A stretch of DNA of 19,726 bases from Phoenicimicrobium sp964438695 (GCA_964438695.1 CAYTKP010000016.1:1-19726), one strand, 5' to 3'; shown: positions 1 to 8,170, numbered from the stretch's first letter. Notes: a model not told the origin generated them from the letters alone. Made by a program: numbers and translations.

Positions 1-843
1 AGCTTTTTGAAATTCTTCCTTTAGACTTTCGGGACTATTAATTAATCTATCTTCTATCAAATTAAGGTATTCTTTGAAATTTTTAATTATTTCCAAAATG
101 GTATCCTTATTGGTATCACAGATATCTCCCCAAATTTTATAGGGGCTTTGGGCAATTCGAGTCATATCCTTAAACCCACCCCCAATAACTCTAAAATAGT
201 TATTATTACCTTCTTTTTTAACTAATTTATCCACCATATTAATTAAGGAAATAGCTATAATTTGAGGCAAATGACTTATTGCCCCAACAATTCTGTCGTG
301 TTCTAAGGGATCTAATATTAATATATCTGCATTTATCAACTTAATCAATGAGAATATTTCTTTTATAGCCATTAAGGTACTTTTTTTAGTGGGTGTTAAG
401 ATATAGGTTTTTCCTTGGAAGAGGTGAGAATCTGCTGAGTCTATGCCAAATTTTTCTGAACCAGCCATAGGGTGTCCGCCGATATAATAAATATCTGGCG
501 ATAATACCTGCTCAGCTGTTTCAGCAATCTTGACCTTGGTGCTCCCAGTGTCGGTGACCAGGCACCCTTTTTTAAGAAAAAGAGCGATTTTAGGTAATAA
601 ATCTAAAATTATTTTTACAGGAGTAGCCATAATCACTATATCTGCTTCTTTCACCCCTTCTTCAAGATTAATTGTCCCTATATCAATCGCCCCTCGGACT
701 ACAGCCTTTTCTATTACTTCTTTTTTATCTACTCCTATAATTTTAAATTTTGCTTTATTTTCTTTTAAAGCCAACCCGATAGAACCACCGATTAGTCCAA
801 CACCAATTATAGTTATTTTTTTAAAGTCACTTTCCTCTTTCAT
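1..843 (-). CDS. tyrA: Prephenate dehydrogenase, C-terminus cut by window edge
   Basis: Oxidises prephenate to 4-hydroxyphenylpyruvate with NAD+, the committed step to tyrosine. I read 281 codons without a stop from the ATG at 843-841 to base 1, so the C-terminal end lies outside the window. The N-terminus has a Rossmann dinucleotide motif (IIGVGLIGGSIG). The substrate region has GGHPMAGSEKFG, then EHDRIVGAISHLP, and the conserved arginine stretch GGFKDMTRIA. Family members are usually about 280-310 residues, so little is missing; no ACT domain is visible in the part present. The start is fixed by an AAAGGAG Shine-Dalgarno at 853-859. It is the ninth enzyme gene of the aromatic operon, 106 bases after aroQ, so tyrosine formation is tied to the same transcript as the shikimate pathway. 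Confidence 0.93.
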   Translation of the reverse strand, partial: MKEESDFKKITIIGVGLIGGSIGLALKENKAKFKIIGVDKKEVIEKAVVRGAIDIGTINLEEGVKEADIVIMATPVKIILDLLPKIALFLKKGCLVTDTGSTKVKIAETAEQVLSPDIYYIGGHPMAGSEKFGIDSADSHLFQGKTYILTPTKKSTLMAIKEIFSLIKLINADILILDPLEHDRIVGAISHLPQIIAISLINMVDKLVKKEGNNNYFRVIGGGFKDMTRIAQSPYKIWGDICDTNKDTILEIIKNFKEYLNLIEDRLINSPESLKEEFQKA

Positions 844-895
844 TTTATTTTTCTCCTTTGTGGTAATTAATTACCCAGTTTGCCAATTCACCCTA

Positions 896-936
896 GTATT
901 TCCCTTTGGAAGAAATAAAAAAGACAAGAATGATAG
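896..936 (-). repeat. Possible degenerate copy of a TCATTC-type repeat between aroQ and tyrA
   Basis: Read on the minus strand, the aroQ-tyrA gap contains CTATCATTC followed by a T-rich spacer and a small imperfect palindrome (TTTC..CC-AAA-GGGAAA). The nine bases CTATCATTC and the layout resemble the repeat tract inside aroB at 1595-1659. This may be a decayed member of the same small dispersed family; in AT-rich DNA the match could also be chance. Confidence 0.25.
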
Positions 937-949
937 AATTGGATTTATT

Positions 950-1405
950 TTATTTAAGCTCCTCTGGTTTTTTCTCTAACAAATCTTTAAGAACATGGAT
1001 AGCGAGAATATAACTTTGGTAGCCAAATCCGGCAATTTGTCCTATACAGGCAGGAGCAGTTACTGAATTCTCCCGAAAATCTTCCCGGGAAAATATATTA
1101 GAAAGATGAACTTCAACTACTGGGATAGGGCAATCTCTTATAGCATCAGCAATAGCATAACTGTAGTGGGTATAAGCTGCCGGATTGATAATTAAGCCTT
1201 TAACCAGTGAAGAAAATTGTTGAATAAATTCTATAATCTCTCCTTCGAAATTGGATTGTCTTATAATCAGTTCAATACCTTCTCTCTCGGCAAATGTTTT
1301 AAGCTTATGATTTATTTCTTCCAAAGTTATATTTCCATAAATCTTTTTATCCCTTTTCCCCAGCATATTTAAATTCGGTCCATTAATTATTCCTATCTTT
1401 ATCAT
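950..1405 (-). CDS. aroQ: 3-dehydroquinate dehydratase, type II
   Basis: Trans-dehydration of 3-dehydroquinate to 3-dehydroshikimate, shikimate step 3, in the cytosol as a dodecamer in the known family. The 151-residue length is typical of the small type II enzyme. The N-terminal NGPNLNMLGKRDKKIYG is the family signature, with the catalytic tyrosine expected in its KIYG part. Further on are IINPAAYTHYSYAIADAI and VVEVHLSNIFSREDFRENS, which supply the active-site asparagine, histidine and arginine residues. The ATG overlaps the aroB stop as ATGA (1405-1402) and is preceded by a strong AAGGAGGGC Shine-Dalgarno around 1411-1419. The operon therefore uses the type II (AroQ) rather than the type I (AroD) dehydroquinase. 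Confidence 0.97.
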   Translation of the reverse strand: MIKIGIINGPNLNMLGKRDKKIYGNITLEEINHKLKTFAEREGIELIIRQSNFEGEIIEFIQQFSSLVKGLIINPAAYTHYSYAIADAIRDCPIPVVEVHLSNIFSREDFRENSVTAPACIGQIAGFGYQSYILAIHVLKDLLEKKPEELK

Positions 1406-2556
1406 AATTCGCCCTCCTTTTTAAATTCTTTTAAGGCTTTTATTATTTCTTCTTTGGTTATATTATCAACCAGACTAACTTTCCCCAGGGCTTCTGGTAA
1501 AATAAAAGTTATTTTGCCCTGGTAGTTTTTCTTATCTAAAGTTAATGTTCCCCAAAACTGGTTGTAGTCTATATTTTTAATATATTTAAATATAGATTCC
1601 TGCTTTTGAGGAAATGAGCTAAAAGATGGCGGGGAAGACAAAGAAGGGGATAGGAATGATAGGATATCCTTAATTTGTTTTTCAAATTCCTCTGAGCATA
1701 TTCCTCTATTCCGAGCTATTTTAGTTTCAACCAACATGCCCAAAGCTACTGCTTCTCCATGACTTAGATCTTGATATCCTACTCCCACCTCCAGGGCATG
1801 GCCAATACTATGTCCAAAATTTAGTATTTTACGTAATCCAGTTTCCCAGGGGTCTTCCAAAACTACATCTACTTTAAAACTAACAGATTTTTTTATTAAT
1901 TCACATAAAATATTAATATCCTTATTCATTAATTGATAAATATTCCTCTCCAACCATTTAAAGAAAACTGGAGATTTGATTACAGCTATCTTTACCGCCT
2001 CTACTATTCCATTTTTTATATCCTTATCTAATAAAGTAAACAATACCTCAGGATCAATAAAAACTGCCTTCGGTTGATAAAAACTTCCCACTATATTTTT
2101 TGCTAAAGAATGATCAACTGCAACTTTACCCCCAATACTACTATCTATCTGAGCTAAAAGAGTTGTAGGAATATGTACTAAAGGTAATCCTCTCATATAG
2201 GTGGCAGCGACAAACCCAGTTAAATCCCCTATAACCCCCCCACCTAAGGCTATAAGCCCGGTAGACCGGTCTGCCTTTCTTCTCAATAATTCATCATACA
2301 AATAATTTGCAGTTGATAGAGATTTATATTTTTCCCCATCGGAAACTTCTATAAAATCAGTACTAAACTTAGCGTACTTCAGAACAGATAATAACTTATT
2401 TCCATATAAACTATTCACTAAGGCGTTAGTAATCACAATGACCCTTTTGCTTTTTATTATTTTAGATAGATGTTCGTCTAGATTACTCAAAATACCTTTT
2501 TCGATAAAAATATCATATTCTTCATCTTTGACAATTTTTATCTTTATTTCCCTCAT
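1402..2556 (-). CDS. aroB: 3-dehydroquinate synthase with a low-complexity insertion
   Basis: Converts DAHP to 3-dehydroquinate, shikimate step 2, using NAD+ and a divalent metal. Visible motifs are the glycine-rich GGGVIGDLTGFVAATYMRG and the active-site block around IPTTLLAQIDSSIGGKVAVD. Metal-ligand regions are NGIVEAVK, FGHSIGHALE and DLSHGEAVALGM. At 384 residues it is longer than the common 345-365. The excess is a Ser/Pro/Phe-rich segment at residues about 300-322, between helix ILSFL and the conserved C-terminal LTLDKKNYQGKITFILP, encoded by a 21-base tandem repeat. Both ends overlap neighbours by ATGA (aroK upstream, aroQ downstream), indicating translational coupling. The insertion is in a peripheral C-terminal region and all catalytic motifs are intact, so I expect an active enzyme. 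Confidence 0.96.
   Translation of the reverse strand: MREIKIKIVKDEEYDIFIEKGILSNLDEHLSKIIKSKRVIVITNALVNSLYGNKLLSVLKYAKFSTDFIEVSDGEKYKSLSTANYLYDELLRRKADRSTGLIALGGGVIGDLTGFVAATYMRGLPLVHIPTTLLAQIDSSIGGKVAVDHSLAKNIVGSFYQPKAVFIDPEVLFTLLDKDIKNGIVEAVKIAVIKSPVFFKWLERNIYQLMNKDINILCELIKKSVSFKVDVVLEDPWETGLRKILNFGHSIGHALEVGVGYQDLSHGEAVALGMLVETKIARNRGICSEEFEKQIKDILSFLSPSLSSPPSFSSFPQKQESIFKYIKNIDYNQFWGTLTLDKKNYQGKITFILPEALGKVSLVDNITKEEIIKALKEFKKEGEL
1595..1659 (-). repeat. Three degenerate 21-base tandem units inside aroB, third ending in a palindrome
   Basis: On the coding strand three units begin TCATTCCTA (1659), TCTTCCCCG (1638) and TCATTTCCT (1617), spaced exactly 21 bases apart. They encode heptads SFLSPSL, SSPPSFS and SFPQKQES. 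The third unit contains an imperfect inverted repeat ATTTCCT ... AGGAAT and the string AAAGCAGGAATC. That resembles the widespread bacterial small palindromic repeats of TCATTCC..GGAATC type. A period that is a multiple of three explains why the frame is preserved. Repeat structure is seen directly; origin from a dispersed repeat is inference. Confidence 0.5.
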
Positions 2557-3074
2557 CTATTTAAACCCTTACCTTTCAAAAGCTCTATTATTCTCTCTAC
2601 AACCTCCTTAATACTCAGGTCAGAAGTATCAATCTTCAGCTTAATATTATCATATATCTTCTTTCTCACCTTTAAAAGTTGGTTAATGCTTTCCAATACA
2701 TTTTCTTCTCTTAAGAGAGGTCGATTATTCTTACTTTTTATCCGGTTATAGATGGTTATGGGGTCGGCATAAAGGCAAATTATTTCTCCTTTCTGGCTCA
2801 GTATTTTAGCATTATCCGAAGAAAGTAATGTTCCCCCGCCAGTTGCAATGACCATATTTTCTCGTTGGGATAGTTCTTTTACTAATTTATTTTCTTGTTG
2901 TCGAAAATAATCTTCCCCATATCTAGCAAAAATATCTGCTATGCTCATACCTTTATTTTCTTCTATAACTTGATCCATATCTACAAATTCCATTTTCAAC
3001 TTTCGGGCTAATTGTTTAGCTACTGTGCTCTTGCCAGTTCCCATAAAACCAGCAATAACAATATTCTTTCTCAT
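2553..3074 (-). CDS. aroK: Shikimate kinase
   Basis: Phosphorylates shikimate to shikimate-3-phosphate with ATP, shikimate step 5. The 173-residue length is typical. The P-loop GFMGTGKST lies at residues 9-17. The DMDQVIEE segment (32-39) carries the shikimate-binding aspartate, GGGTLLSS is the shikimate-binding glycine-rich loop, and NNRPLLREENV is the lid region. It is embedded between aroC and aroB with ATGA overlaps at both ends (3074-3071 and 2556-2553), a common aroC-aroK-aroB order. The symbol aroL would be equally defensible biochemically; aroK follows the operon context. Confidence 0.96.
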   Translation of the reverse strand: MRKNIVIAGFMGTGKSTVAKQLARKLKMEFVDMDQVIEENKGMSIADIFARYGEDYFRQQENKLVKELSQRENMVIATGGGTLLSSDNAKILSQKGEIICLYADPITIYNRIKSKNNRPLLREENVLESINQLLKVRKKIYDNIKLKIDTSDLSIKEVVERIIELLKGKGLNR

Positions 3075-4219
3075 ATCCTTTTGAGCCCCTTCTTATAATT
3101 TTTATAATTTTCTTTAATTTCCATTAAAGAATCACCACCAAATTTCTCCAAAAAAGCTACTGCCATTTCCCAGGCAGCTACCGCCTCTCCTACTACACTT
3201 GCTGCTGGAACTACACATATATCAGACCTTTGGTAGATTGCTCTGGTCTCTTTTTTAGTGGCAAAATCAATAGAACGGAGAGGATTAATTAAAGTTGGTA
3301 TAGGCTTAAGGTAAGCCCTAATAATTATAGCTTCTCCATTAGTTACTCCACCCTCTATGCCGCCAGCTCGATTAGTCTCTCGGTAATATCTTAAAGAATT
3401 CATTTCTAATTTTTGATGCGCCAAGATTTCGTCATGGATGGCTGAACCTTTTTTCTTTGAAGACTCTATTCCTTCACCTATTTCTACCGCCTTAACTCCT
3501 GGAATACTCATAAATGCTGAAGCCAAACGAGCATCCAAACGCCTATCCCACTGGACATAACTTCCTAAACCTATGGGAACACCAGTAATTACCACCTCGA
3601 ATACTCCACCTAAAGTATCTCCTTTCTCCCAAGCTCTATCAATTTCCCTACACATTCCAATTGATGCTATTCCATCTATACAATATACTGGGGACTTAGT
3701 AATCTTATCTCTTACTTTTTGATTAAAAGAAGTGATTCTCTTAGCTTCAATCTGACCAATTCTTAATACATAACTGTAAATATCTATATTGAACTCTTCT
3801 AAAAGAGTACTGGCCACTGAACCTATAGCCACTCTCATAGCAGTCTGCCGAGCACTTGCTCTTTCTAAAACTCTTCTCAAATCTCTAAATCCGTATTTTA
3901 TGGCTCCAGCAAAATCTGCATGGCCTGGTCTAGGAATAGTCAGTGGAGGACATTCTTTTTCTTGCCAATTTTCCCAATCTTTATTTTTTATCAGCAAACC
4001 AAGTGGACTTCCTATTGTCTTTCCTTTTATTAAACCAGACAATATTTCAACTCTATCTTGTTCAATCTTCATCCTCTCTCCTCTACCATATCCTCCCTGA
4101 CGTCGCTCAAGGTCTCGATTGATCTTCTCTTCACTTAAGGAAAGTTCAGCTGGTAATCCTTCTATTATACCTATTAGTCCTTTCCCGTGAGATTCTCCTG
4201 CATCCAAAAATCTTAGCAT
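3071..4219 (-). CDS. aroC: Chorismate synthase
   Basis: Eliminates phosphate from EPSP to form chorismate, the last shikimate step, requiring reduced FMN. The N-terminal LDAGESHGKGL holds the first catalytic histidine. RRQGGYGRGERM is a signature arginine-rich region, and PRPGHADFAGAIKYG contains the second catalytic histidine. RDLRRVLERASARQTAMRVA and GGIEGGVTNGEAIIIRAYLKP are further family signatures. Length (382) is normal. The start is preceded by AAAGGATAAAG. It follows aroE after a 138-base gap holding a strong hairpin and overlaps aroK by four bases. Confidence 0.97.
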   Translation of the reverse strand: MLRFLDAGESHGKGLIGIIEGLPAELSLSEEKINRDLERRQGGYGRGERMKIEQDRVEILSGLIKGKTIGSPLGLLIKNKDWENWQEKECPPLTIPRPGHADFAGAIKYGFRDLRRVLERASARQTAMRVAIGSVASTLLEEFNIDIYSYVLRIGQIEAKRITSFNQKVRDKITKSPVYCIDGIASIGMCREIDRAWEKGDTLGGVFEVVITGVPIGLGSYVQWDRRLDARLASAFMSIPGVKAVEIGEGIESSKKKGSAIHDEILAHQKLEMNSLRYYRETNRAGGIEGGVTNGEAIIIRAYLKPIPTLINPLRSIDFATKKETRAIYQRSDICVVPAASVVGEAVAAWEMAVAFLEKFGGDSLMEIKENYKNYKKGLKRI

Positions 4220-4273
4220 TTTTCTTTATCCTTTCTTAAATAGTCGTTACCATTTAGCAAAACTCATGCCTTG

Positions 4274-4300
4274 ATCCCTCCTTCTACAAGAAGGAGGGAT
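4274..4300. repeat. Perfect 12-bp inverted repeat between aroE and aroC
   Basis: The arms ATCCCTCCTTCT and AGAAGGAGGGAT are perfect complements separated by three bases (4286-4288). No T-run follows on either strand, so it is not a canonical intrinsic terminator. In the operon mRNA it would form a very stable stem. This could be a small palindromic repeat, an RNA-stability or processing element between aroE and aroC, or a weak attenuator. Confidence 0.6.
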
Positions 4301-4357
4301 TGAATTAGGGTTATACAATAACTAAACATTATTCATTAACTGCCTATTTTATGCAAC

Positions 4358-5215
4358 TTATCTAAATACCTCTAATAGTTCTTTCCCCTCTGGTTTAAGT
4401 CCAGTCCAGAGATAAAAACTTTCTATAGCCTGATAAAATAACATCGGTAAACCATTAATTATTTTTGCTCCCGCCTCCTCTGCTTGTTTTAGAAAAAGAG
4501 TCTTCGCTGGATGATAGATAAGGTCATAGACTAATAGATTGGGATGAAATAATTTCTCGTCAGGCAAAGGAGTATTATTAACTTGTGGGGGCATTCCAAT
4601 AGAAGTAGTATTAACTAAAAGATGAGCCTTGTTTATTTTATCTTTTAAACTTTCTTTCTCCAAAGGGAATATATAAATACTGCTTTCCGGAAAGAAAGAA
4701 GAAAAATCCTGTTTAATCTTTCCAGCTTTTTCTAAAGTCCGATTAAAGATATATACTTCTTCTATCCCTTCTTCTAAAATAGAATAAATTACTGCACGAG
4801 CAGCTCCTCCTCCCCCTAAAATAGCAGCTTTCTTCCGTTTTACCGTAAATTCGCCCACTTCCTGTAGACTTCTTTTAAAGCCAACTACATCAGTATTATA
4901 CCCGTTAAGAACTCCTTCATTGTTGACAATAGTGTTTACTGCACCTATCCTTCGAGCAGATTCCTCCACTTCATCTAAAAATCCAATTACCTTTTCTTTG
5001 TAAGGAAAAGTAATATTTACTCCTTTTATATTCAAAGCCTTTATCCCTTCAATAGCATTATTCAGATCTGCTTTTTTTACCTGAAAGGGAAGATAACAAA
5101 AGTTTAAAGAATATTTAACTATTATTCGGTTATGAATATAAGGAGAAAGACTATTTTTTATATTTTCACCAACTAATCCAATTATTTTGGTCTTCCCATT
5201 TATCCCTTTTTTCAT
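4358..5215 (-). CDS. aroE: Shikimate dehydrogenase (NADP+)
   Basis: Reduces 3-dehydroshikimate to shikimate, shikimate step 4. The N-terminal substrate domain has GLVGENIKNSLSPYIHN, whose S-x-S pair binds shikimate. GVNITFPYKEKV provides the catalytic lysine and GAVNTIV the conserved asparagine. GYNTDVVGF holds the catalytic aspartate. The nucleotide-binding loop ILGGGGAARAVIYS follows, then NTTSIGM and YDLIYHPAKT. Length (285) matches the AroE class. The ATG is preceded by a GGAGGTG ribosome site about 11 bases upstream. Gaps of 221 bases before and 138 bases after make it the loosest part of an otherwise tightly packed operon. Confidence 0.96.
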   Translation of the reverse strand: MKKGINGKTKIIGLVGENIKNSLSPYIHNRIIVKYSLNFCYLPFQVKKADLNNAIEGIKALNIKGVNITFPYKEKVIGFLDEVEESARRIGAVNTIVNNEGVLNGYNTDVVGFKRSLQEVGEFTVKRKKAAILGGGGAARAVIYSILEEGIEEVYIFNRTLEKAGKIKQDFSSFFPESSIYIFPLEKESLKDKINKAHLLVNTTSIGMPPQVNNTPLPDEKLFHPNLLVYDLIYHPAKTLFLKQAEEAGAKIINGLPMLFYQAIESFYLWTGLKPEGKELLEVFR

Positions 5216-5296
5216 TTACGCCTACACCTCCGCCTTAATCATACCCCATCGAGAGGAAGGGGGAAAAATTACAAATATTATTTATCAATTTTTTGT

Positions 5297-5317
5297 GGGA
5301 GCAAATTTATTGCCCCC
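5297..5317 (-). other. Wobble-containing hairpin in the aroA-aroE gap
   Basis: In the minus-strand transcript GGGGGCAA (5317-5310) can pair with TTGCTCCC (5304-5297). One pair is G-U, which is possible only in the minus-strand RNA because the other strand would have A-C. TTTT and AAAA flank the arms and may extend the stem. No U-run follows, so termination is unlikely; it may shape the aroE leader. Confidence 0.4.
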
Positions 5318-5363
5318 AAAAGGGCTTAATGAATCAAATCTCTATATTTGCGTAGACAGGAAT

Positions 5364-5387
5364 AATATGCATACCTTAATGCATATT
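5364..5387. repeat. 9-bp inverted repeat in the aroA-aroE gap
   Basis: AATATGCAT and ATGCATATT flank a six-base spacer 5373-5378. This is about 50 bases after the aroA stop and 150 bases before aroE. It has the form of an RNA hairpin or a short operator-like palindrome; there is no evidence to choose. Confidence 0.4.
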
Positions 5388-5436
5388 GCCCATAAATATG
5401 GATAAAGCAAAAAAGTTATAAGTCTGAATTCTTCCT

Positions 5437-6726
5437 TTAAAAATTAATTAATTTTTGTAGAGTTTTTTTAAAACCAGGGAAAGATATATCTATGCATTCT
5501 GAATTTTTAATAATAGTTTTGCCCTCCGCCAATAAAGCCGCTACCGCTAAAGACATAGCAATCCGATGATCATTATAGCTATCACAGACCGCACCATGTA
5601 ATTTAGAAGGACCCCTTACAATAAAACCATCATCTTTTTCCTTAATGTCTGTTCCCATTTTTTTTAATTCACTAACAATCGCTTTTATTCGATCACTCTC
5701 TTTTACCCTCAGTTCCTTTGCTCCACTTACCACCGTTTCACCCTGAGCTTGAGTCGCCAATACAGCAATAAGGGGTAATTCATCAATCAGAAAAGGTACA
5801 TTTTCCTTAGTAACTTCTAACCCTTTTAATTCTGAATATTCTATTTTTAAATCAACTCTTGCCTCATTTGATTTTATCTGATGATTTAAGATATCGATTT
5901 TTGCCCCCATTTTGTTCAGTATTTTGACTATACCGATTCTGGTAGGATTAAAACCTACTTGCTTAATTATAACCTGAGAATCTTTTAACATGCTTGCTGC
6001 TATTATGAAATAAGCAGCAGAAGAAATATCTCCAGGTACAAATATGTCAGTGCCTTTTAATTCCTTTCCACCTCTTATTTTAATTTTAGGAGGACAAATC
6101 TTTATATCTGCCTGCATAATCTTTAACATTCTCTCAGTATGATCCCTGGTAGGCAATGGTTCTTTAATTACTATCTCGCCGTTAGTGTAAAGGCCGGCCA
6201 ACAGGAGAGCTGATTTCACCTGAGCGCTAGCCACTGGTAAAGTATAGCAAAGGGGCTTAATCCTGTTTCCTTTTATACTTAAGGGGGTTAGTTCACCATC
6301 CTCTCTCCCCCATATATTTGCTCCCATTAATCTAAGGGGCTGGACTACTCTTTTCATAGGTCTTTTTCTGATTGAATCATCACCATTTAAAACAGAATAA
6401 AATTTTTGACCACTAAGCAAGCCAGCTAAGAGGCGAATAGTTGTCCCTGAATTTCCCACTTCAAGTACATCTTTCGGTTCTTCTAATCCATATAATCCTT
6501 TACCTTTTATCTTAAGAAAATTATTACTAACCTTCTTTATTTCTACCCCTAATGCTCGCATACATTCTAAAGTTCTGAGACAATCCAAGGAGTCTAAAAA
6601 ATTATATATTCGAGTCTCTCCTTGGGCAATTGACCCTAAAATTAGAGAGCGATGAGAGATAGATTTATCTCCTGGAACAGATATATCTCCTTTTAAGTTT
6701 TTGACTTTTCCTAAAACAAGTTCCAC
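5437..6726 (-). CDS. aroA: 3-phosphoshikimate 1-carboxyvinyltransferase (EPSP synthase)
   Basis: Transfers the enolpyruvyl group of PEP to shikimate-3-phosphate, shikimate step 6. Signatures in order are SVPGDKSISHRSLIL near the N-terminus (lysine, serine and arginine ligands), EVGNSGTTIRLLAGLLSG, LPVASAQVKSALLLAGL, FVPGDISSAAYFI, LRVKESDRIKAI and YNDHRIAMSLAVAA. Length 429 is standard. The start is GTG at 6726-6724, sharing one base with the aroF TAG stop, with a weak AAGGGATG site upstream; this suggests translational coupling to aroF. The GNSGTT loop keeps the glycine found in ordinary enzymes, so nothing suggests an altered PEP site. Confidence 0.97.
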   Translation of the reverse strand: MELVLGKVKNLKGDISVPGDKSISHRSLILGSIAQGETRIYNFLDSLDCLRTLECMRALGVEIKKVSNNFLKIKGKGLYGLEEPKDVLEVGNSGTTIRLLAGLLSGQKFYSVLNGDDSIRKRPMKRVVQPLRLMGANIWGREDGELTPLSIKGNRIKPLCYTLPVASAQVKSALLLAGLYTNGEIVIKEPLPTRDHTERMLKIMQADIKICPPKIKIRGGKELKGTDIFVPGDISSAAYFIIAASMLKDSQVIIKQVGFNPTRIGIVKILNKMGAKIDILNHQIKSNEARVDLKIEYSELKGLEVTKENVPFLIDELPLIAVLATQAQGETVVSGAKELRVKESDRIKAIVSELKKMGTDIKEKDDGFIVRGPSKLHGAVCDSYNDHRIAMSLAVAALLAEGKTIIKNSECIDISFPGFKKTLQKLINF

Positions 6727-7778
6727 TAATTTTTCATCCCTTCTAATTCATATTCGGTAGGTAGAGCAAATTCTCGACCTACTGTCTGAATTATTGGTCT
6801 GAGTTCTTTTATTAATTGAGCAAAAGTATCAAATCTTAAGGTTTGAGCACCATCACTACGCGAGCTTTTAGGGTCAGGATGGACTTCAATGAGTAAACCA
6901 TCTGCTCCGGCCGCTATTGCTGCTTTAGCCATCGGACTTACCAATCTCCACTTTCCAGTAGCATGGCTGGGATCTACTATTACTGGCAAATGACTTAATT
7001 CTTTTAAAGCAGGAACTGCGCTTAAATCTAAAGTATTGCGAGTATAATTTTCAAAAGTACGTATTCCTCGTTCACACAATATTACTTCATAATTTCCTTG
7101 AGATAAAATATATTCTGCAGATAATAACAATTCTTCTATGGTAGCTGACATTCCTCTTTTAAGCAGTATCGGTTTTTTAAGTTTACCCAATTCTTTTAAT
7201 AATACAAAATTTTGCATATTACGAGCACCTATTTGAAATATATCAGTATATTCGGCAATTAAATCGATCTGGTTAACTGACATCACTTCAGTAACTATGG
7301 CCAAACCGGTCTCCTTAGCTGCCTGAGCCAACAATTTTAAACCTTTTTCCCCTAATCCTTGGAAACTGTAAGGAGAAGTTCGTGGTTTAAAAGCCCCTCC
7401 TCGTAATATTTTTGCTCCTAAAGCTTTAACATGATGGGCGGTTTCAAATATCTGCTTTTCGTCTTCAACGACACAAGGTCCAGCCATAATCACAATTTCT
7501 TTTCCACCAATAGTCACTCCTTTTACTTTAATAATGGTATCAAAGTCCTTAAATTCTCTACAAGCTAATTTATAAGGTTTCAGGATGCGTACAATCTCTT
7601 CGACCCCTTTAAAGGCATAAAAAGGCACGGAAGCTAAATTTTCGACATCTCCGATTACTCCTAAAACAATTCGTCTCTCTCCCCGAATGATGTGCACCTT
7701 ATGACCCATTTCGTGCAGTTTCTCAATTACTTTTTCTACGTCTGAATCTTCAGTTTTACCATTCATTACAATAATCAT
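6726..7778 (-). CDS. aroF: 3-deoxy-7-phosphoheptulonate (DAHP) synthase, type I-beta with N-terminal regulatory domain
   Basis: Condenses PEP and erythrose-4-phosphate to DAHP, the entry to the shikimate pathway. Residues about 1-75 form an extra N-terminal domain (start MIIVMNGKTE..., GHKVHIIRGERRIVLGVIGD). It looks like the ferredoxin/ACT-like domain of Thermotoga maritima-type DAHP synthase, which in that enzyme confers inhibition by Tyr and Phe. The barrel follows with MAGPCVVEDEKQ (metal-binding Cys 102), FKPRTSPYSFQGLG, VDPSHATGKW (metal His), LLIEVHPDPKSSRSDGAQ (metal Glu and Asp). It overlaps aroH by ATGA and has a strong AAGGAGG site. Feedback by Tyr/Phe is inferred from domain architecture only, but agrees with the Phe/Tyr leader peptide ahead of the operon. 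Confidence 0.96.
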   Translation of the reverse strand: MIIVMNGKTEDSDVEKVIEKLHEMGHKVHIIRGERRIVLGVIGDVENLASVPFYAFKGVEEIVRILKPYKLACREFKDFDTIIKVKGVTIGGKEIVIMAGPCVVEDEKQIFETAHHVKALGAKILRGGAFKPRTSPYSFQGLGEKGLKLLAQAAKETGLAIVTEVMSVNQIDLIAEYTDIFQIGARNMQNFVLLKELGKLKKPILLKRGMSATIEELLLSAEYILSQGNYEVILCERGIRTFENYTRNTLDLSAVPALKELSHLPVIVDPSHATGKWRLVSPMAKAAIAAGADGLLIEVHPDPKSSRSDGAQTLRFDTFAQLIKELRPIIQTVGREFALPTEYELEGMKN

Positions 7779-8170
7779 TTGAATTTATCCTCCTTTTTAT
7801 CTGAATCTTCTTTAATTAAATCTCTCCTTAATATATTTGCTCCTTTTAAATAGCAATGTTTTATTTCTTGCTGGCTTTTTTGACAATTTACTTGAATTAA
7901 TATTCGAATGCATCGAGGTAAACTACCGGGAACGTTTATCTCTTGCATATCAAAAAGAGGAACTTTGTTCCAGCCCAATTCCCTTGCTGCTTGAGCAGGG
8001 AAGGCAGCATTCAAATCTGGAGTGACACTAAAAAAAATACTGGTTATGTCTTCAATTTTAAAATCATTTTCTTTTTTTAGGGTAATTAGTAGCTCCTTAG
8101 TTTTTCCAATAATTTCTTCCCTGGTATTGCTATCTACGGTGATAGCCCCCCTTATTCCTCTTACTAACAT
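7775..8170 (-). CDS. aroH: Chorismate mutase, AroH class (monofunctional)
   Basis: Rearranges chorismate to prephenate, the branch to Phe and Tyr. The protein resembles the Bacillus subtilis AroH trimer: MLVRGIRGAITV at the N-terminus with the active-site arginine, SVTPDLNAAFPAQAARELGW in the middle, then FDMQEINVPGSLPRCIRILI (Glu and Arg of the active site) and HCYLKGANILRRDL at the end. Length 131 is typical. It is the first enzyme gene of the operon, with a GAGGTGAAAAT ribosome site. It lies 476 bases downstream of the threonylcarbamoyl-AMP synthase gene, a gap filled by the attenuator leader. It overlaps aroF by four bases. Confidence 0.95.
   Translation of the reverse strand: MLVRGIRGAITVDSNTREEIIGKTKELLITLKKENDFKIEDITSIFFSVTPDLNAAFPAQAARELGWNKVPLFDMQEINVPGSLPRCIRILIQVNCQKSQQEIKHCYLKGANILRRDLIKEDSDKKEDKFK

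Noticed and set aside
530..979. 149-residue open frame on the plus strand
   Set aside because: It lies antisense to tyrA, has a low-complexity hydrophobic translation with no family resemblance, and the opposite strand encodes a clear TyrA.
4274..4300. Intrinsic terminator between aroE and aroC
   Set aside because: The stem is strong but no T-run follows on either strand, and the downstream genes belong to the same pathway.
5340..5400. Short peptide starting at an ATG in the aroA-aroE gap (MHIIPVYANIEI)
   Set aside because: The AAGG upstream is too close to the ATG, codon content suggests no regulatory logic, and no terminator or alternative pairing follows.
5187..5405. 72-residue open frame on the plus strand in the aroA-aroE gap
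   Set aside because: No ribosome site, no recognisable motif, and it begins inside aroE on the other strand. The gap is better explained as noncoding with hairpins.
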